Source of the DNA: an uncultured Bacilli bacterium
GTDB taxonomy: Bacteria; Bacillota_I; Bacilli_A; RF39; UBA660
Length of the DNA: 64,000 nucleotides
Direction of reading: 5' to 3'
Assembly (NCBI GenBank): GCA_944373145.1
Contig: CALWAL010000003.1
Span: 84,619 to 148,618, forward strand
The notes below the pieces were generated by a model, which worked only from the letters and a program-made list of their open reading frames with translations, did not search any database and was not told where the DNA came from. Position numbers and translations under genes: made by a program. The stretch's first letter is position 1; the number at the start of each line of letters is the position of its first letter. Below are positions 1 through 7,954 of this stretch, in pieces.

Positions 1-2
1 AC

Positions 3-149
3 AAAAAGGAATTAAATGATGAACCAATTATTAATGAAGAAATAGAAAAATTTATGTGGTATGATTCAAGCCAAGGAGAAGAAATCTTGTCTAATACTTT
101 AAAACATGAAGTGGTTCCTTATTGCTTAAAAAAAGGCAAAATAAAGTAA
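3..149 (+). CDS. C-terminal end of a gene cut by the window edge, possibly NUDIX hydrolase
   Basis: An open frame runs in from the left edge and stops at a TAA at 147-149, giving 48 residues. The tail has an acidic stretch followed by E-I-E-K-F-x-W-Y and then L-S-N-T-L-K-H-E-V-V-P-Y. This resembles the last strand and helix of NUDIX-family proteins (E-I-x-x-x-x-W followed by a terminal helix). The NUDIX box itself would lie outside the window, so the family is a guess. What is seen directly is only an open frame with plausible codon use. Confidence 0.4.
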   Translation, partial: KKELNDEPIINEEIEKFMWYDSSQGEEILSNTLKHEVVPYCLKKGKIK

Positions 150-220
150 TAATTAAATCTATTAATTTGCTTTTATTTTATAATAATTTAAGAAGATAGC
201 AATGTTTGTATAAGTAATTC

Positions 221-249
221 TTGAATAATAAATACAAGTATGTTATCAT
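221..249 (+). promoter_or_regulatory. Predicted promoter of the 274-2016 gene
   Basis: TTGAAT (221-226) and TATCAT (244-249) are separated by 17 bases and lie about 25 bases before the start codon. The -10 is imperfect. Confidence 0.4.
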
Positions 250-273
250 TATATATGATAGGAAGTGAGTCAA

Positions 274-2016
274 ATGATAGCAATTTTTTTGGATGATACA
301 TTTTATTTAATTGATAATATGGATATGAAAGATGTTGTTGCAATTGCTAATGAAGAAGGCCTTGGTTCACCAAAGTTGCGAGCAAAGGCTGTAATGCAAT
401 CAAATAAAGATTTTTATAATAGCGCTATGGTTAAGGGGCTTTTGCCAGAAGTTAGTTGGGGTTTTTACGAAACAGGCGATAAATATATCATGAAACCTGT
501 TATGGATATTGGCGATTTAGAATATTTTATTGGCCCAGATGGTCGCAAATATGCGTGTGAGTCTGCTTATCACAATTCGCCACATCGTTTTGTTGGCGTT
601 AATCCGGATGTTGAAGAATTAGATGTTGCAGCTGAAGTGGTTTCAAGTGATGTCCCAGCACAACCTGATCTTCAAGCAGGAAAAGATGCAGATGGAATTG
701 GCGGTGAAGAATTAATTCCATCGTTTAGATTATCACAAGTGGGTGTTAATCCTCTTTTATCTGATAAGACTGGCAATTATGGTAAAATTGATGAAGAAAA
801 ATTGGAAAATGCTGAGTTTTTAGATAGTTTTATTAGCAAATATCCTAAAATTTCTATGTATATTAAAGATGAACATTTAGCTGAAGTGTCTCATTATTTA
901 AGTGATGTTAAAGAAGATTTAGATCGTGAGGTAAAATTTCCTTATTTAGAAGAAGCAAAAATTTTGAGTATTATTGGCGATTCTAATGAACCGTTTATGT
1001 TTCAAAATGCTATCGGAACTTCTAATAGTATATTAGATTCACTTTTGACTTTTCCTGTGTTTTCCGCTTTGGTTGGTAAAAAAAATTTAACAGAACGGTT
1101 TTCACTGCTAAATTTGTCAGGCGCTCAGTTTGTACGTATTTGTCCTGTTGGTGTAGGCGAAGATGGTCATATATATGGCTTTGTTCATATGGAAGAAATA
1201 AGCGTTTCTGTGGCTTCTAAAGTTGAACAAGAAATTCGTCAAGAATTAAAAAAATCACAAATTAATTTTAATAAATTAACTGCTCGTGAGAAGTATGATT
1301 TATTTGAAAAGAAAGTATATGAACATTATACTAAAAGTAGTGGTAAAATGTTAAGAGCAAGTGGTTCTCAAAAATATGTCGATATTGTAGAATTCTTGAA
1401 TAATATGCTTAATAAAAAATATGTTGTACCTAATTTTTATGACGATGATGATGAAAGAATATTATGGGCTTCACATGAGTTTGTCGCTTTTGATAACCGT
1501 GGACCAAAAACATTGAAAGATCAGTTGCTTGCACATTATGAAAGTGCTGATTATCACCAAGAAACATCATTCCCAGAATCCCCAAAGATTTTAGAAGAAG
1601 TACCCAGTCAAGCTGAAACATTAGTTGTGGATCTCCTTGCACCGGCTTATCATCAAGCTAAAAGAACTGAAGAAGTTGCTAAAGATGATAAAGGATCTGC
1701 TATCAAGATGTCATTATTTGAAATTTTAGCGCAAAATGCTGGCCAAGATGTAGTAGATAGTTTGACAGTTCGTGATAGTAAAGGTCAAGTATTAGGTAAA
1801 GTGGAAGCTCCAAAAAAGGCGCCAGTTGGTCATAAAATGGCTTCTGTTGTGGAAGGCTCTGTTACAATGGGTGGAGTTGATCCAATGGTACCACAAAAAT
1901 ACATTGATGCAGATGGTCGCACATGGGAGTCAAAAGAAAAGTATGATCAAGTCATGAGAGCTCTTTTTGGTGATGATGAACCAGAACAACTTGGAGAAGG
2001 AGCAAAAAAGAAATAG
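274..2016 (+). CDS. Hypothetical protein with two PDG..Y/W repeat motifs
   Basis: The protein of 580 residues has no signal peptide or membrane segment, so it is probably cytoplasmic. I do not recognise the main body. Residues 84-100 (F-I-G-P-D-G-R-K-Y-A-C-E-S-A-Y-H) and 542-561 (Y-I-D-A-D-G-R-T-W-E-S-K-E-K-Y near the C-terminus) match the short repeat that is amplified in the lipoprotein at 48153-49466. The region between residues 115 and 150 is an acidic, Pro/Ala-containing linker. I prefer the ATG at 274: AGGA at 260-263 is well placed for it, whereas the upstream in-frame GTG at 265 sits directly on the ribosome site. A terminator hairpin begins at the stop codon, so it is probably transcribed alone. 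The function is unknown; the repeat suggests a link to the 48-52 kb cluster. Confidence 0.8.
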   Translation: MIAIFLDDTFYLIDNMDMKDVVAIANEEGLGSPKLRAKAVMQSNKDFYNSAMVKGLLPEVSWGFYETGDKYIMKPVMDIGDLEYFIGPDGRKYACESAYHNSPHRFVGVNPDVEELDVAAEVVSSDVPAQPDLQAGKDADGIGGEELIPSFRLSQVGVNPLLSDKTGNYGKIDEEKLENAEFLDSFISKYPKISMYIKDEHLAEVSHYLSDVKEDLDREVKFPYLEEAKILSIIGDSNEPFMFQNAIGTSNSILDSLLTFPVFSALVGKKNLTERFSLLNLSGAQFVRICPVGVGEDGHIYGFVHMEEISVSVASKVEQEIRQELKKSQINFNKLTAREKYDLFEKKVYEHYTKSSGKMLRASGSQKYVDIVEFLNNMLNKKYVVPNFYDDDDERILWASHEFVAFDNRGPKTLKDQLLAHYESADYHQETSFPESPKILEEVPSQAETLVVDLLAPAYHQAKRTEEVAKDDKGSAIKMSLFEILAQNAGQDVVDSLTVRDSKGQVLGKVEAPKKAPVGHKMASVVEGSVTMGGVDPMVPQKYIDADGRTWESKEKYDQVMRALFGDDEPEQLGEGAKKK

Positions 2017-2030
2017 AAATATTTCTTTTT
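2006..2030 (+). terminator. Rho-independent terminator overlapping a stop codon
   Basis: A 9-bp A/T-rich stem (2006-2014 with 2021-2029) and a 6-base loop run straight into a T tract. The 5' arm includes the last codons and the first base of the TAG stop. Confidence 0.7.
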
Positions 2031-2071
2031 TTAGTCAAAATGTGTTATAATTATTAAGAGGTAGATGAGAC

Positions 2072-2632
2072 ATGAAGAAGTATGTAATAATAATTATGGT
2101 TATAGCAGTTTTAATGACTGGCTGTACAAATGCCGAAAATAAATCGGATTTTGATGATAATAATCAAACTAATGATATTAATCAAAACAATAATAACGGT
2201 ATGACTGAAAATCAGGATGATAATAAAGAAAATGAAAATATAAATAATGAAGAAGATGTTGAATTAGAGGAAGAAAAAAATCAGGTTAGTTTTTATTTAT
2301 TTTATTCAAATTCTTGTCAGCACTGTCATGCAGAGCGTGAATGGATAGCAAGCATTGAAGATGATTATCCATATGTTGATTTTAAATTATATGAAGCTTC
2401 TGAAAATCAAGAATTATTGGATAAAATTAATAAAGCTTATGGTGTTGAAAATGATTCAGTCCCTATAACTGTTATTGGTAACGATTATTTAGTTGGATAT
2501 AGTGATACAAGTAATCGTAAATTTATAAGATACATTGAGGATTTAGCAACTTTTGATAATTGTGATGTTGTTGATACAATTATTAATAATGGTGACGTGG
2601 AAGCTTGTATGCAACAAAATGAAAAGAAATAA
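2072..2632 (+). CDS. Thioredoxin-like lipoprotein (CxxC)
   Basis: This is a 186-residue lipoprotein. Residues 1-17 form a signal peptide ending in the lipobox L-M-T-G-C, with lipidation expected at Cys18. Residues 20-70 are a low-complexity Asn/Asp/Glu linker typical of a spacer from the membrane. From residue 72 there is a thioredoxin-fold start (V-S-F-Y-L-F-Y) followed by the redox motif C-Q-H-C (82-85) and later the cis-Pro loop S-V-P-I-T-V-I-G. It should act outside the membrane as a disulfide oxidoreductase or reductase; direction and partner cannot be told. A TATAAT at 2046-2051 supplies a likely -10. A second membrane-tethered thioredoxin-like protein lies at 6476-7108. Confidence 0.8.
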   Translation: MKKYVIIIMVIAVLMTGCTNAENKSDFDDNNQTNDINQNNNNGMTENQDDNKENENINNEEDVELEEEKNQVSFYLFYSNSCQHCHAEREWIASIEDDYPYVDFKLYEASENQELLDKINKAYGVENDSVPITVIGNDYLVGYSDTSNRKFIRYIEDLATFDNCDVVDTIINNGDVEACMQQNEKK

Positions 2633-2653
2633 TTACAGTTGGGTGGTGGTAAG

Positions 2654-3298
2654 ATGCGAAAAAAATACATATATGTAATTTTATCAAAGACGTTAACTAG
2701 GCCTGCAAAAATAATTTGTAAATATACTGGAGGTAAATATAGTCATGCTTCAATATCTTTAGATAAGGATTTAAATGAAATGTATTCTTTTGCTCGCTTT
2801 AAATATCACACTCCATTAGTTTCTGGTTTTACTAAAGAAACAATTAATAGTTTGAGCCTAGGGCGAGCAGATGATGTTAAAATTAAAGTTTTTCGTATTC
2901 CGGTGACCGAGAGGCAATATAATAAATTAGAAAAACAAATTAATTATTTTAAAAGAAACTCTAAAAAATATATGTATAATTTATTTGGTTTGATTTTTTA
3001 TCCAATGGGAATTGAATTTAATATAAAAAACACTTATATATGTACTGAATTCGTTTCTAAATGTTTGGCATCTCTAGGCATTCAAGAAAAAAAATTAATG
3101 CGTAATCGTATTACTCCTGATCAGCTTTTAGAAATTTTAATAAAATATGAATATTATAGTGGAACTTTAGCAAATTACTGCAAAACATTAAATCATGAAG
3201 CAGAAAGCTTAGACTTTTTTGAAAAAGAAAATTTTTTAGTTGTTATAGGAAAAACGATCACCCAAATAACAAAGTTGATTTATCGCAAAATTGTATAA
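2654..3298 (+). CDS. Permuted papain-like (YiiX/NlpC-P60 type) cysteine hydrolase
   Basis: The protein has 214 residues. The order of catalytic elements is that of permuted papain-fold enzymes: a histidine in G-G-K-Y-S-H-A-S-I-S-L (His31) comes first and the presumed nucleophile in Y-I-C-T-E-F-V (Cys130) second. Known members hydrolyse amide or ester bonds, some on lipids, some on peptidoglycan; the substrate here cannot be inferred. There is no clear signal peptide, so it is probably cytoplasmic. The ATG at 2654 is chosen because GGTGGTAAG precedes it; the upstream TTG at 2639 has no ribosome site. It follows the lipoprotein gene by 21 bases with no terminator between, so the two are probably co-transcribed. 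Confidence 0.7.
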   Translation: MRKKYIYVILSKTLTRPAKIICKYTGGKYSHASISLDKDLNEMYSFARFKYHTPLVSGFTKETINSLSLGRADDVKIKVFRIPVTERQYNKLEKQINYFKRNSKKYMYNLFGLIFYPMGIEFNIKNTYICTEFVSKCLASLGIQEKKLMRNRITPDQLLEILIKYEYYSGTLANYCKTLNHEAESLDFFEKENFLVVIGKTITQITKLIYRKIV

Positions 3299-3337
3299 TT
3301 TGAAAAATTTAAAAAAAATAGTATAATATAAGTGTAT

Positions 3338-3412
3338 TGCCCCATAGCCAAGTGGTAAGGCAGTGGCCTCTGACTCCACGATGCGTTAGTTCGAATCTAA
3401 CTGGGGCAGCCA
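3338..3412 (+). tRNA. tRNA-Gln (CTG)
   Basis: The cloverleaf has a 7-bp acceptor TGCCCCA/TGGGGCA, discriminator G and encoded CCA. The anticodon loop CTCTGAC gives anticodon CTG (codon CAG). The T-loop is normal (TTCGAAT). The last anticodon-stem pair (31-39) is a C-T mismatch. The U1-A72 pair is the known GatCAB identity element for tRNA-Gln, consistent with the amidotransferase encoded at 31.2-34.4 kb. TTGAAA (3300-3305) and TATAAT (3322-3327) form its likely promoter. Confidence 0.95.
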
Positions 3413-3422
3413 AAATAATAAT

Positions 3423-3450
3423 AACACCATGATATTGGTGTTTTCTTTCT
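3423..3450 (+). terminator. Terminator after tRNA-Gln
   Basis: Stem AACACCA/TGGTGTT with a 6-base loop, followed by a T-rich tract. Confidence 0.8.
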
Positions 3451-3469
3451 TATAAAAGGTGATGTCAAT

Positions 3470-4519
3470 ATGAATTTGTTTGATTATGTAAAACAGTATG
3501 GTTCTTATACTTTTGATGAAGAACCGTTTAACGATGTTGATAATGTTATTTTTGCGCAGCTTTCTTACTTACCGTTATCAGGGATTGTATCAGGTTTTGG
3601 GCACAGACCTGTGACATTGGAAAAGGTTGCTAAAATTTTTGATAAAAAAATCAAAAATAAGCAAAAATTTTTAACCGCGCGTTTTTGCAAAAAAATTTAT
3701 AAATTATTAATGGTGATGTATACAACTAATCGTTATAAAAATATCCTTTTATACAATTATATTCAAGAAATTGATTATGATCGCCAATTTGGGGCTGTTA
3801 CTTTACGCCTTCCAAATAATACTGTATATGTGTCATATGAGGGTACAGATTCATCAATTAGTGGATGGTATGAAGATGCTAGAATGACTTATGCTTTTCC
3901 AATTCCTGCTCAAATGTTAGCACTTAAATACTTAAAAAGGACAGTACGTTTGTTAGATCAAAAGGTTATTTTAGGAGGACATTCTAAAGGAGGAAATTTA
4001 GCAATATATGCCGCTTTAGAGGCACCATTTTATATTAAAAATAAAATCGTTAAAGTTTATAATAATGATGGCCCAGGATTTTTTAAAGAACAAATTGATA
4101 CCAAAAAATATCAAAAGTTAATTCCTAAAATTTCAAAGATTGTACCTTGTGAGAGCGTAGTAGGTATGTTTTTGTATCAAGGAGAAGATACTATTATTAT
4201 CAAAAGTAAGAGAAAAAGAATATTGCAGCATGACTCTTTTAATTGGTTGATTGATGGAAATCATTTTGTTTCAGATAATTTAAGTGATTTTAGCCGTAAA
4301 GTTTCGATTAAGACAAATGATTGGTTAAACCATTTAGGAAAAGATAAACGTCGTGAATGCATTGAAAATTTATTTGAGGCTTTTAATTCCTCTAACATTA
4401 TTAACACATATCATTTATTGTCTTTTACCAAAGCTAAAAGTTTTTTTAAACAGTTATATCATATTGATGTTGAAAGTAAAAATAATTTAATTGCAGTTTT
4501 CAAAGAAATGATTTGGTAA
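3470..4519 (+). CDS. DUF2974/Mbeg1-like alpha/beta hydrolase
   Basis: The 349-residue protein carries a lipase-type nucleophile elbow G-G-H-S-K-G-G (Ser172) after a strand (V-I-L-G-G). Upstream it has V-Y-V-S-Y-E-G-T-D-S-S (about 119-129), which matches the oxyanion-region signature of the DUF2974 family. A downstream Asp (N-N-D-G-P-G-F) and a His in D-G-N-H-F-V are candidates for the rest of the triad. There is no signal peptide, so a cytoplasmic or membrane-peripheral esterase is expected; the natural substrate of this family is not established. It starts at an ATG behind AAAGGTGAT. No clear terminator follows before the tRNA-Met promoter. Confidence 0.8.
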   Translation: MNLFDYVKQYGSYTFDEEPFNDVDNVIFAQLSYLPLSGIVSGFGHRPVTLEKVAKIFDKKIKNKQKFLTARFCKKIYKLLMVMYTTNRYKNILLYNYIQEIDYDRQFGAVTLRLPNNTVYVSYEGTDSSISGWYEDARMTYAFPIPAQMLALKYLKRTVRLLDQKVILGGHSKGGNLAIYAALEAPFYIKNKIVKVYNNDGPGFFKEQIDTKKYQKLIPKISKIVPCESVVGMFLYQGEDTIIIKSKRKRILQHDSFNWLIDGNHFVSDNLSDFSRKVSIKTNDWLNHLGKDKRRECIENLFEAFNSSNIINTYHLLSFTKAKSFFKQLYHIDVESKNNLIAVFKEMIW

Positions 4520-4547
4520 GCAAAATATAAAAAATATTTATTTGGTA

Positions 4548-4576
4548 TTGTCAAATATCAATAAATATGATATTAT
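4548..4576 (+). promoter_or_regulatory. Promoter of tRNA-Met
   Basis: TTGTCA (4548-4553), a 17-base spacer and TATTAT (4571-4576) lie 18 bases before the tRNA. Confidence 0.7.
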
Positions 4577-4594
4577 TATATTGCTTACTGTTAT

Positions 4595-4671
4595 GGCGAT
4601 GTAGCTCAGTTGGCTAGAGCACATGGTTCATACCCATGGTGTCGGGGGTTCAAATCCCTCCGTCGCTACCA
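4595..4671 (+). tRNA. tRNA-Met (CAT), elongator type
   Basis: The acceptor GGCGATG/CGTCGCT with discriminator A and encoded CCA gives a 77-base cloverleaf. The anticodon loop is TTCATAC (anticodon CAT). The sequence closely follows the Bacillus elongator tRNA-Met pattern and lacks the unpaired first base and GGG/CCC anticodon stem of initiators. A tRNA-Ile2 with modified C34 is less likely from overall similarity. Confidence 0.93.
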
Positions 4672-4681
4672 TAATGTTATT

Positions 4682-4706
4682 AAAGTCTTGATTCAAGACT
4701 TTTTTT
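4682..4706 (+). terminator. Terminator after tRNA-Met
   Basis: A near-perfect inverted repeat (AAAGTCTTGA with TCAAGACTTT) is followed by seven T residues. Confidence 0.85.
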
Positions 4707-4751
4707 GTTAAAAAATATAAATCTGTTATATATGTTAGCACAAACACTACT

Positions 4752-5591
4752 ATGGGGGGACTATATGGAAACAAAATATTTTTTAATATTATTCTGTTTA
4801 ATTATTTTAGTTGTATTACACATTTTTTTACTAAATCTGAATTTAAATTAAGTTTGGAATTTTTAAAAAGAATAATTGTGTTGTTTACCATATTTAACTT
4901 TTTATTCATTATTTTAGAACTACAAGCAGAAATTGTATATAAATTTAATTTTATAAAAGCAATAATTATAATGCTATCACTATCTTTTTTACTTTTTTCA
5001 TATGGGCTTATTGTTAATGACGATAAAACTTATAAAAACAATATTAATTTTTATATTATTTTCTATTTAATATTATTAGTTAGTATAACTTTTTTTATTA
5101 AACGTGCTAGTTTGGGCATAAGTTTAGATAATTTAAAATATATTAAATTATTTTCTTCAATGACTCCATTTAAGACTATTTCTTCTTTAATGGCAAGTCA
5201 TGTTAGCACTGAACTTAAAGTAGTTCAATTATTTGGAAATATTATGATGTTAGTACCATTAACTTTGCTGTTGATGATTAAAGATAAAAAATATGAAAAT
5301 ATTATTAATATTAGTAAGATTATTTTACCGTTGATTATTATAATTGAATTTACCCAAGTTATTACAGATACAGGTATTTTTGATATTGATGATATTATTT
5401 TAAATTATAGCGGAGTTTTACTTTTTACTTTTTTAATTACAAGGTTTTTATTAATTAATAAAATAAAAATTTTATTTTACCAACAAAATAATTTTTCTGA
5501 TTGTTTTAAGTATATTTTATTCACTCTTAGTTTATTGATACCAGTTTATTTTATATTTGATACATTTGTAAAGTCAATTATCCATTTGTGA
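4752..5591 (+). CDS. VanZ-like membrane protein, N-terminus apparently frameshifted
   Basis: The main frame encodes several hydrophobic helices. Its C-terminal half has the VanZ signature: G-N-I-M-M-L-V-P-L near residue 158, then E-F-T-Q, then F-D-I-D-D-I-I-L-N and G. VanZ-like proteins are small integral membrane proteins, one of which confers low-level teicoplanin resistance; most have no known role. The start is the problem. The ATG at 4752 has no ribosome site, and the only good one (GGGGGGAC, 4754-4761) precedes an ATG at 4765 in another frame. That frame reads M-E-T-K-Y-F-L-I-L-F-C and a hydrophobic helix, then stops at 4849. The two frames join perfectly by a -1 shift at 4824-4830 (T TTT TTA). 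The intact protein may therefore begin at 4765 through frameshifting, or one T may be missing. It stops at TGA. Confidence 0.7.
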   Translation: MGGLYGNKIFFNIILFNYFSCITHFFTKSEFKLSLEFLKRIIVLFTIFNFLFIILELQAEIVYKFNFIKAIIIMLSLSFLLFSYGLIVNDDKTYKNNINFYIIFYLILLVSITFFIKRASLGISLDNLKYIKLFSSMTPFKTISSLMASHVSTELKVVQLFGNIMMLVPLTLLLMIKDKKYENIINISKIILPLIIIIEFTQVITDTGIFDIDDIILNYSGVLLFTFLITRFLLINKIKILFYQQNNFSDCFKYILFTLSLLIPVYFIFDTFVKSIIHL

Positions 5592-5674
5592 AAAAACAAA
5601 ATAATTTTTATTAGATTAACAAAAATATAAAAGATTAAAAAAGATGTGATATAATTGTAATGGATGTGGTATAA

Positions 5675-6391
5675 ATGGATCAAGAAAAATTTGGAAATTT
5701 TATTAAGGAAATTCGCAAAAACAATCATTTGACCCAAAAGGATTTGGCAGACAAATATGGAGTTACTTATCAAGCCGTTAGCAAGTGGGAAAACGGTAAG
5801 AATATGCCGGATATTGCGCTTATTAAGCAGATTAGTCAAGATTTTAATGTAGATTTAGCTGACATGTTTGAAGGTGAATACCGCATTAATAAAAAAAATA
5901 AAAATATTAATTGGTGGTTATTGAGTATTGTGATGTTAGTATGTATTGCTATTATGTTAGTTATTATTTTGATTAAAGATAATACTGGTGATGATTTTGA
6001 ATTTAAAAGATTAACAACAGGATGTGATGATTTTAATATTGCGGGAAGTATAGCTTATAACCAAAATAAATCGTCTATTTATATTTCGCACGTTGATTAT
6101 TGTGGCGGTAATGATTTTACTAAATATAAAAAAATTGAATGTACATTGTATGAATCGCACGAAAATACTGAAGTAAAAATCAGTTCCTGCAATTTTGAAA
6201 ACGATTCTTTAATTGATTTAGAAAATTATTTAAAAGGTGTACAAATTAATGTAGATAATTATGCAAGTGTTTGCAAAGATAATTATGAAGATAGTAATCT
6301 TTATTTGTTAATAAATGCCACAGATGAAAATAATAAAATAACATCTTATAAGATACCTTTAATTTTTGAAGAAAATTGCAAAGAAGCTTAA
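5675..6391 (+). CDS. Membrane-anchored XRE-family regulator with a six-cysteine ectodomain
   Basis: The protein has 238 residues. Residues 6-60 are an HTH_3/XRE domain with the typical T-Q-K-D-L-A-D-K-Y-G-V-T-Y-Q-A-V-S-K-W-E pattern. Residues 79-100 form one transmembrane helix. The remainder (101-238) would be outside and contains six cysteines (117, 143, 156, 172, 200, 235), enough for three disulfides. This looks like a one-component membrane sensor: DNA-binding inside, sensing outside. The target is not visible, but the membrane thioredoxin-like gene starts 85 bases downstream. TATAAT at 5650-5655 is the likely -10. A strong terminator follows the stop. Confidence 0.8.
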   Translation: MDQEKFGNFIKEIRKNNHLTQKDLADKYGVTYQAVSKWENGKNMPDIALIKQISQDFNVDLADMFEGEYRINKKNKNINWWLLSIVMLVCIAIMLVIILIKDNTGDDFEFKRLTTGCDDFNIAGSIAYNQNKSSIYISHVDYCGGNDFTKYKKIECTLYESHENTEVKISSCNFENDSLIDLENYLKGVQINVDNYASVCKDNYEDSNLYLLINATDENNKITSYKIPLIFEENCKEA

Positions 6392-6414
6392 CTCAACTCG
6401 TAGTTGAGTTTTTT
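6390..6414 (+). terminator. Terminator after the XRE gene
   Basis: A 9-bp perfect stem (AACTCAACT/AGTTGAGTT), a 3-base loop and a T tract; the 5' arm overlaps the stop codon. Confidence 0.85.
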
Positions 6415-6475
6415 CAACCTATTTTTTATTGAATTATTGGCACAATATGATACAATTAATTTGTTAGGAGGAATT

Positions 6476-7108
6476 ATGAAAGGAAAAGGATTATTTGCAA
6501 TTATTTCAGTTTTACTTATTGTAGGTGCTTTAGGACTTACTTATTATTTTCTAAATAGAGGAGAAACTAAAACTGAAGAAAATAAACAAACAGATGGAGA
6601 AAAGTTTGCAGAAGAATATAAAGAATCTTCTACAATTGGCGAAGATAATGTTTTTACATATGTTAGTGCTGATGAAGTAATTAAGATAATGGAAAATGGT
6701 ACAGGGGTCGTTTATTTAGGGTATCCAGAATGTCCATGGTGCGGAGCTTATGTAGTTTATTTAAATGAAGTAGCTAAGGATGTAGGTATTGATGAAATAT
6801 ACTACTATAATGTTAAAGAAGCACGCGCTAATAATACAGAAGAATATCAAAGAATGGTTGAAATTTTGGGGGATAATTTGGAATATGATGAAAAAGGAAA
6901 TCATCGTATTTATGTTCCTAATGTCTCTTTTCATGTTGAGGGAAAAATCGTTGGAAATGATTTTGAATCCGCATATGATACTAAAGGATTTGATGATCCA
7001 GTTGATTATTGGAACGAGGACGCCATTTTTAATTTAAAAGCTCGTTTGAACCTTTATATGACAGAAGTTTATACTGCTTTAAATTCATGTTCTGAATGCA
7101 ATGAGTAG
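6476..7108 (+). CDS. Membrane-anchored thioredoxin-like protein (CPWC)
   Basis: The protein has 210 residues. An uncleaved N-terminal anchor (about residues 5-26) is followed by a charged linker. A thioredoxin-like domain has the motif Y-P-E-C-P-W-C-G (Cys86, Cys89) and a later V-P-N-V-S-F cis-Pro-like segment. A second C-x-x-C (205, 208) sits at the very C-terminus and could relay electrons or be a resolving pair. It should act on the outer face of the membrane. The start at 6476 follows AGGAGGA; an in-frame ATG at 6404 lies inside the preceding terminator and is rejected. TTGAAT (6429-6434) and TACAAT (6451-6456) are a plausible promoter. Its neighbour upstream is a sensor with a Cys-rich ectodomain. 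Confidence 0.78.
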   Translation: MKGKGLFAIISVLLIVGALGLTYYFLNRGETKTEENKQTDGEKFAEEYKESSTIGEDNVFTYVSADEVIKIMENGTGVVYLGYPECPWCGAYVVYLNEVAKDVGIDEIYYYNVKEARANNTEEYQRMVEILGDNLEYDEKGNHRIYVPNVSFHVEGKIVGNDFESAYDTKGFDDPVDYWNEDAIFNLKARLNLYMTEVYTALNSCSECNE

Positions 7109-7127
7109 ATTAATAATCTACTTTTTT
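7104..7127 (+). terminator. Terminator after the CPWC protein gene
   Basis: Stem AGTAGATT/AATCTACT with a 3-base loop and a six-T tract, overlapping the stop codon TAG. A TATAAT at 7130-7135 for csaA follows at once. Confidence 0.8.
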
Positions 7128-7153
7128 GTTATAATAAAACAAGGAGGATTATT

Positions 7154-7483
7154 ATGGCAGAGTTTAATGATTTTTTGAAATTGGATATTCGTGTTGGAAC
7201 AATAATAAAAGCTGAAATTTTTCAAAATGTAAAAAAACCAGCTTATAAATTAGAAGTTGATTTTGGCCCTGAAATAGGAGTAAAAAAATCTTCGGCTCAA
7301 ATAACAGATTGTTATCTACCTGAGGAATTAATAGGTAAACAAGTTTTGGGAGTAGTTAATTTCCCACCGCGTCAGATATCTAACTTTATGTCTCAAGTAT
7401 TAATTCTTGGAACATACAGTAAAAACGGTGTAGTTTTAATTAGACCTGATTTTGAAGTTAATAATGGAGATAAATTAGGGTAA
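7154..7483 (+). CDS. csaA: CsaA-like tRNA-binding domain protein
   Basis: The 109-residue protein is a single EMAP-II/OB-fold tRNA-binding domain, the full length expected for CsaA. Motifs include F-L-K-L-D-I-R-V-G-T-I at residues 7-17, K-K-S-S-A-Q-I and N-F-P-P-R-Q-I. CsaA is a homodimeric cytoplasmic protein with reported chaperone and export-assisting activity and affinity for tRNA; its cellular role remains vague. The ATG follows AAGGAGGATT. It overlaps the next gene by one base (TAATG), so csaA, the acetyltransferase and the carboxypeptidase form one operon. Confidence 0.92.
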   Translation: MAEFNDFLKLDIRVGTIIKAEIFQNVKKPAYKLEVDFGPEIGVKKSSAQITDCYLPEELIGKQVLGVVNFPPRQISNFMSQVLILGTYSKNGVVLIRPDFEVNNGDKLG

Positions 7484-7953
7484 TGATTAAAATATATGAT
7501 ATAAAAGAAAGAAAAGAGTTTTTAGAAGAAATCGCTATCTTAACACAAAGACAGTGGGGCAATAAACAACTTAGTGAAGACGAGTATAATTTAAAAATAA
7601 AGAAAAAAATTGATGAGATGATTGATAATTTAAATAATCCATTTTACTGTAAATTGATTTTGTTAGATGATGACAAACTTCTTGGCTTTGTTTCTATTTT
7701 TCCAACAGATGGAAAAGAACGATTGGATTTAACACCCTGGTATGCGACGATGTATGTTAAGGAGGAGTATCGTGGATTAGGATATTCAAAAATATTGAAT
7801 GAAGCTATTTTAAAAGAGGCTAAAAAAAGGTCTTTTAAAAAAATATATTTAAAGACTGATTTGATTAATTATTATGAAAAATTTGGTTTTACATATTTAG
7901 AAGATTTAAGTAACGGTGAAAAATTGTATTTTATAAATTTAACGGAGGATTAA
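7483..7953 (+). CDS. GNAT family N-acetyltransferase
   Basis: The 156-residue protein has the GNAT fold signature. A strand with W-Y-A-T-M-Y-V is followed by the acetyl-CoA pyrophosphate loop E-E-Y-R-G-L-G-Y-S-K (about residues 91-100), then an amphipathic helix and the terminal Y-Y-E-K-F-G-F motif. It would transfer an acetyl group from acetyl-CoA to an amine; the acceptor is unknown. Its start overlaps the csaA stop by one base and its stop is one base before the next start, so it is translationally linked to both neighbours. Confidence 0.85.
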   Translation: MIKIYDIKERKEFLEEIAILTQRQWGNKQLSEDEYNLKIKKKIDEMIDNLNNPFYCKLILLDDDKLLGFVSIFPTDGKERLDLTPWYATMYVKEEYRGLGYSKILNEAILKEAKKRSFKKIYLKTDLINYYEKFGFTYLEDLSNGEKLYFINLTED

Positions 7954-7954
7954 T

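Noticed and set aside
1430..1642. Minus-strand open frame inside the 274-2016 gene
   Set aside because: It is a shadow frame in another reading direction with no ribosome site. The other antisense frames inside adhE, comEA, rpoD, parC and similar genes were dismissed for the same reason.
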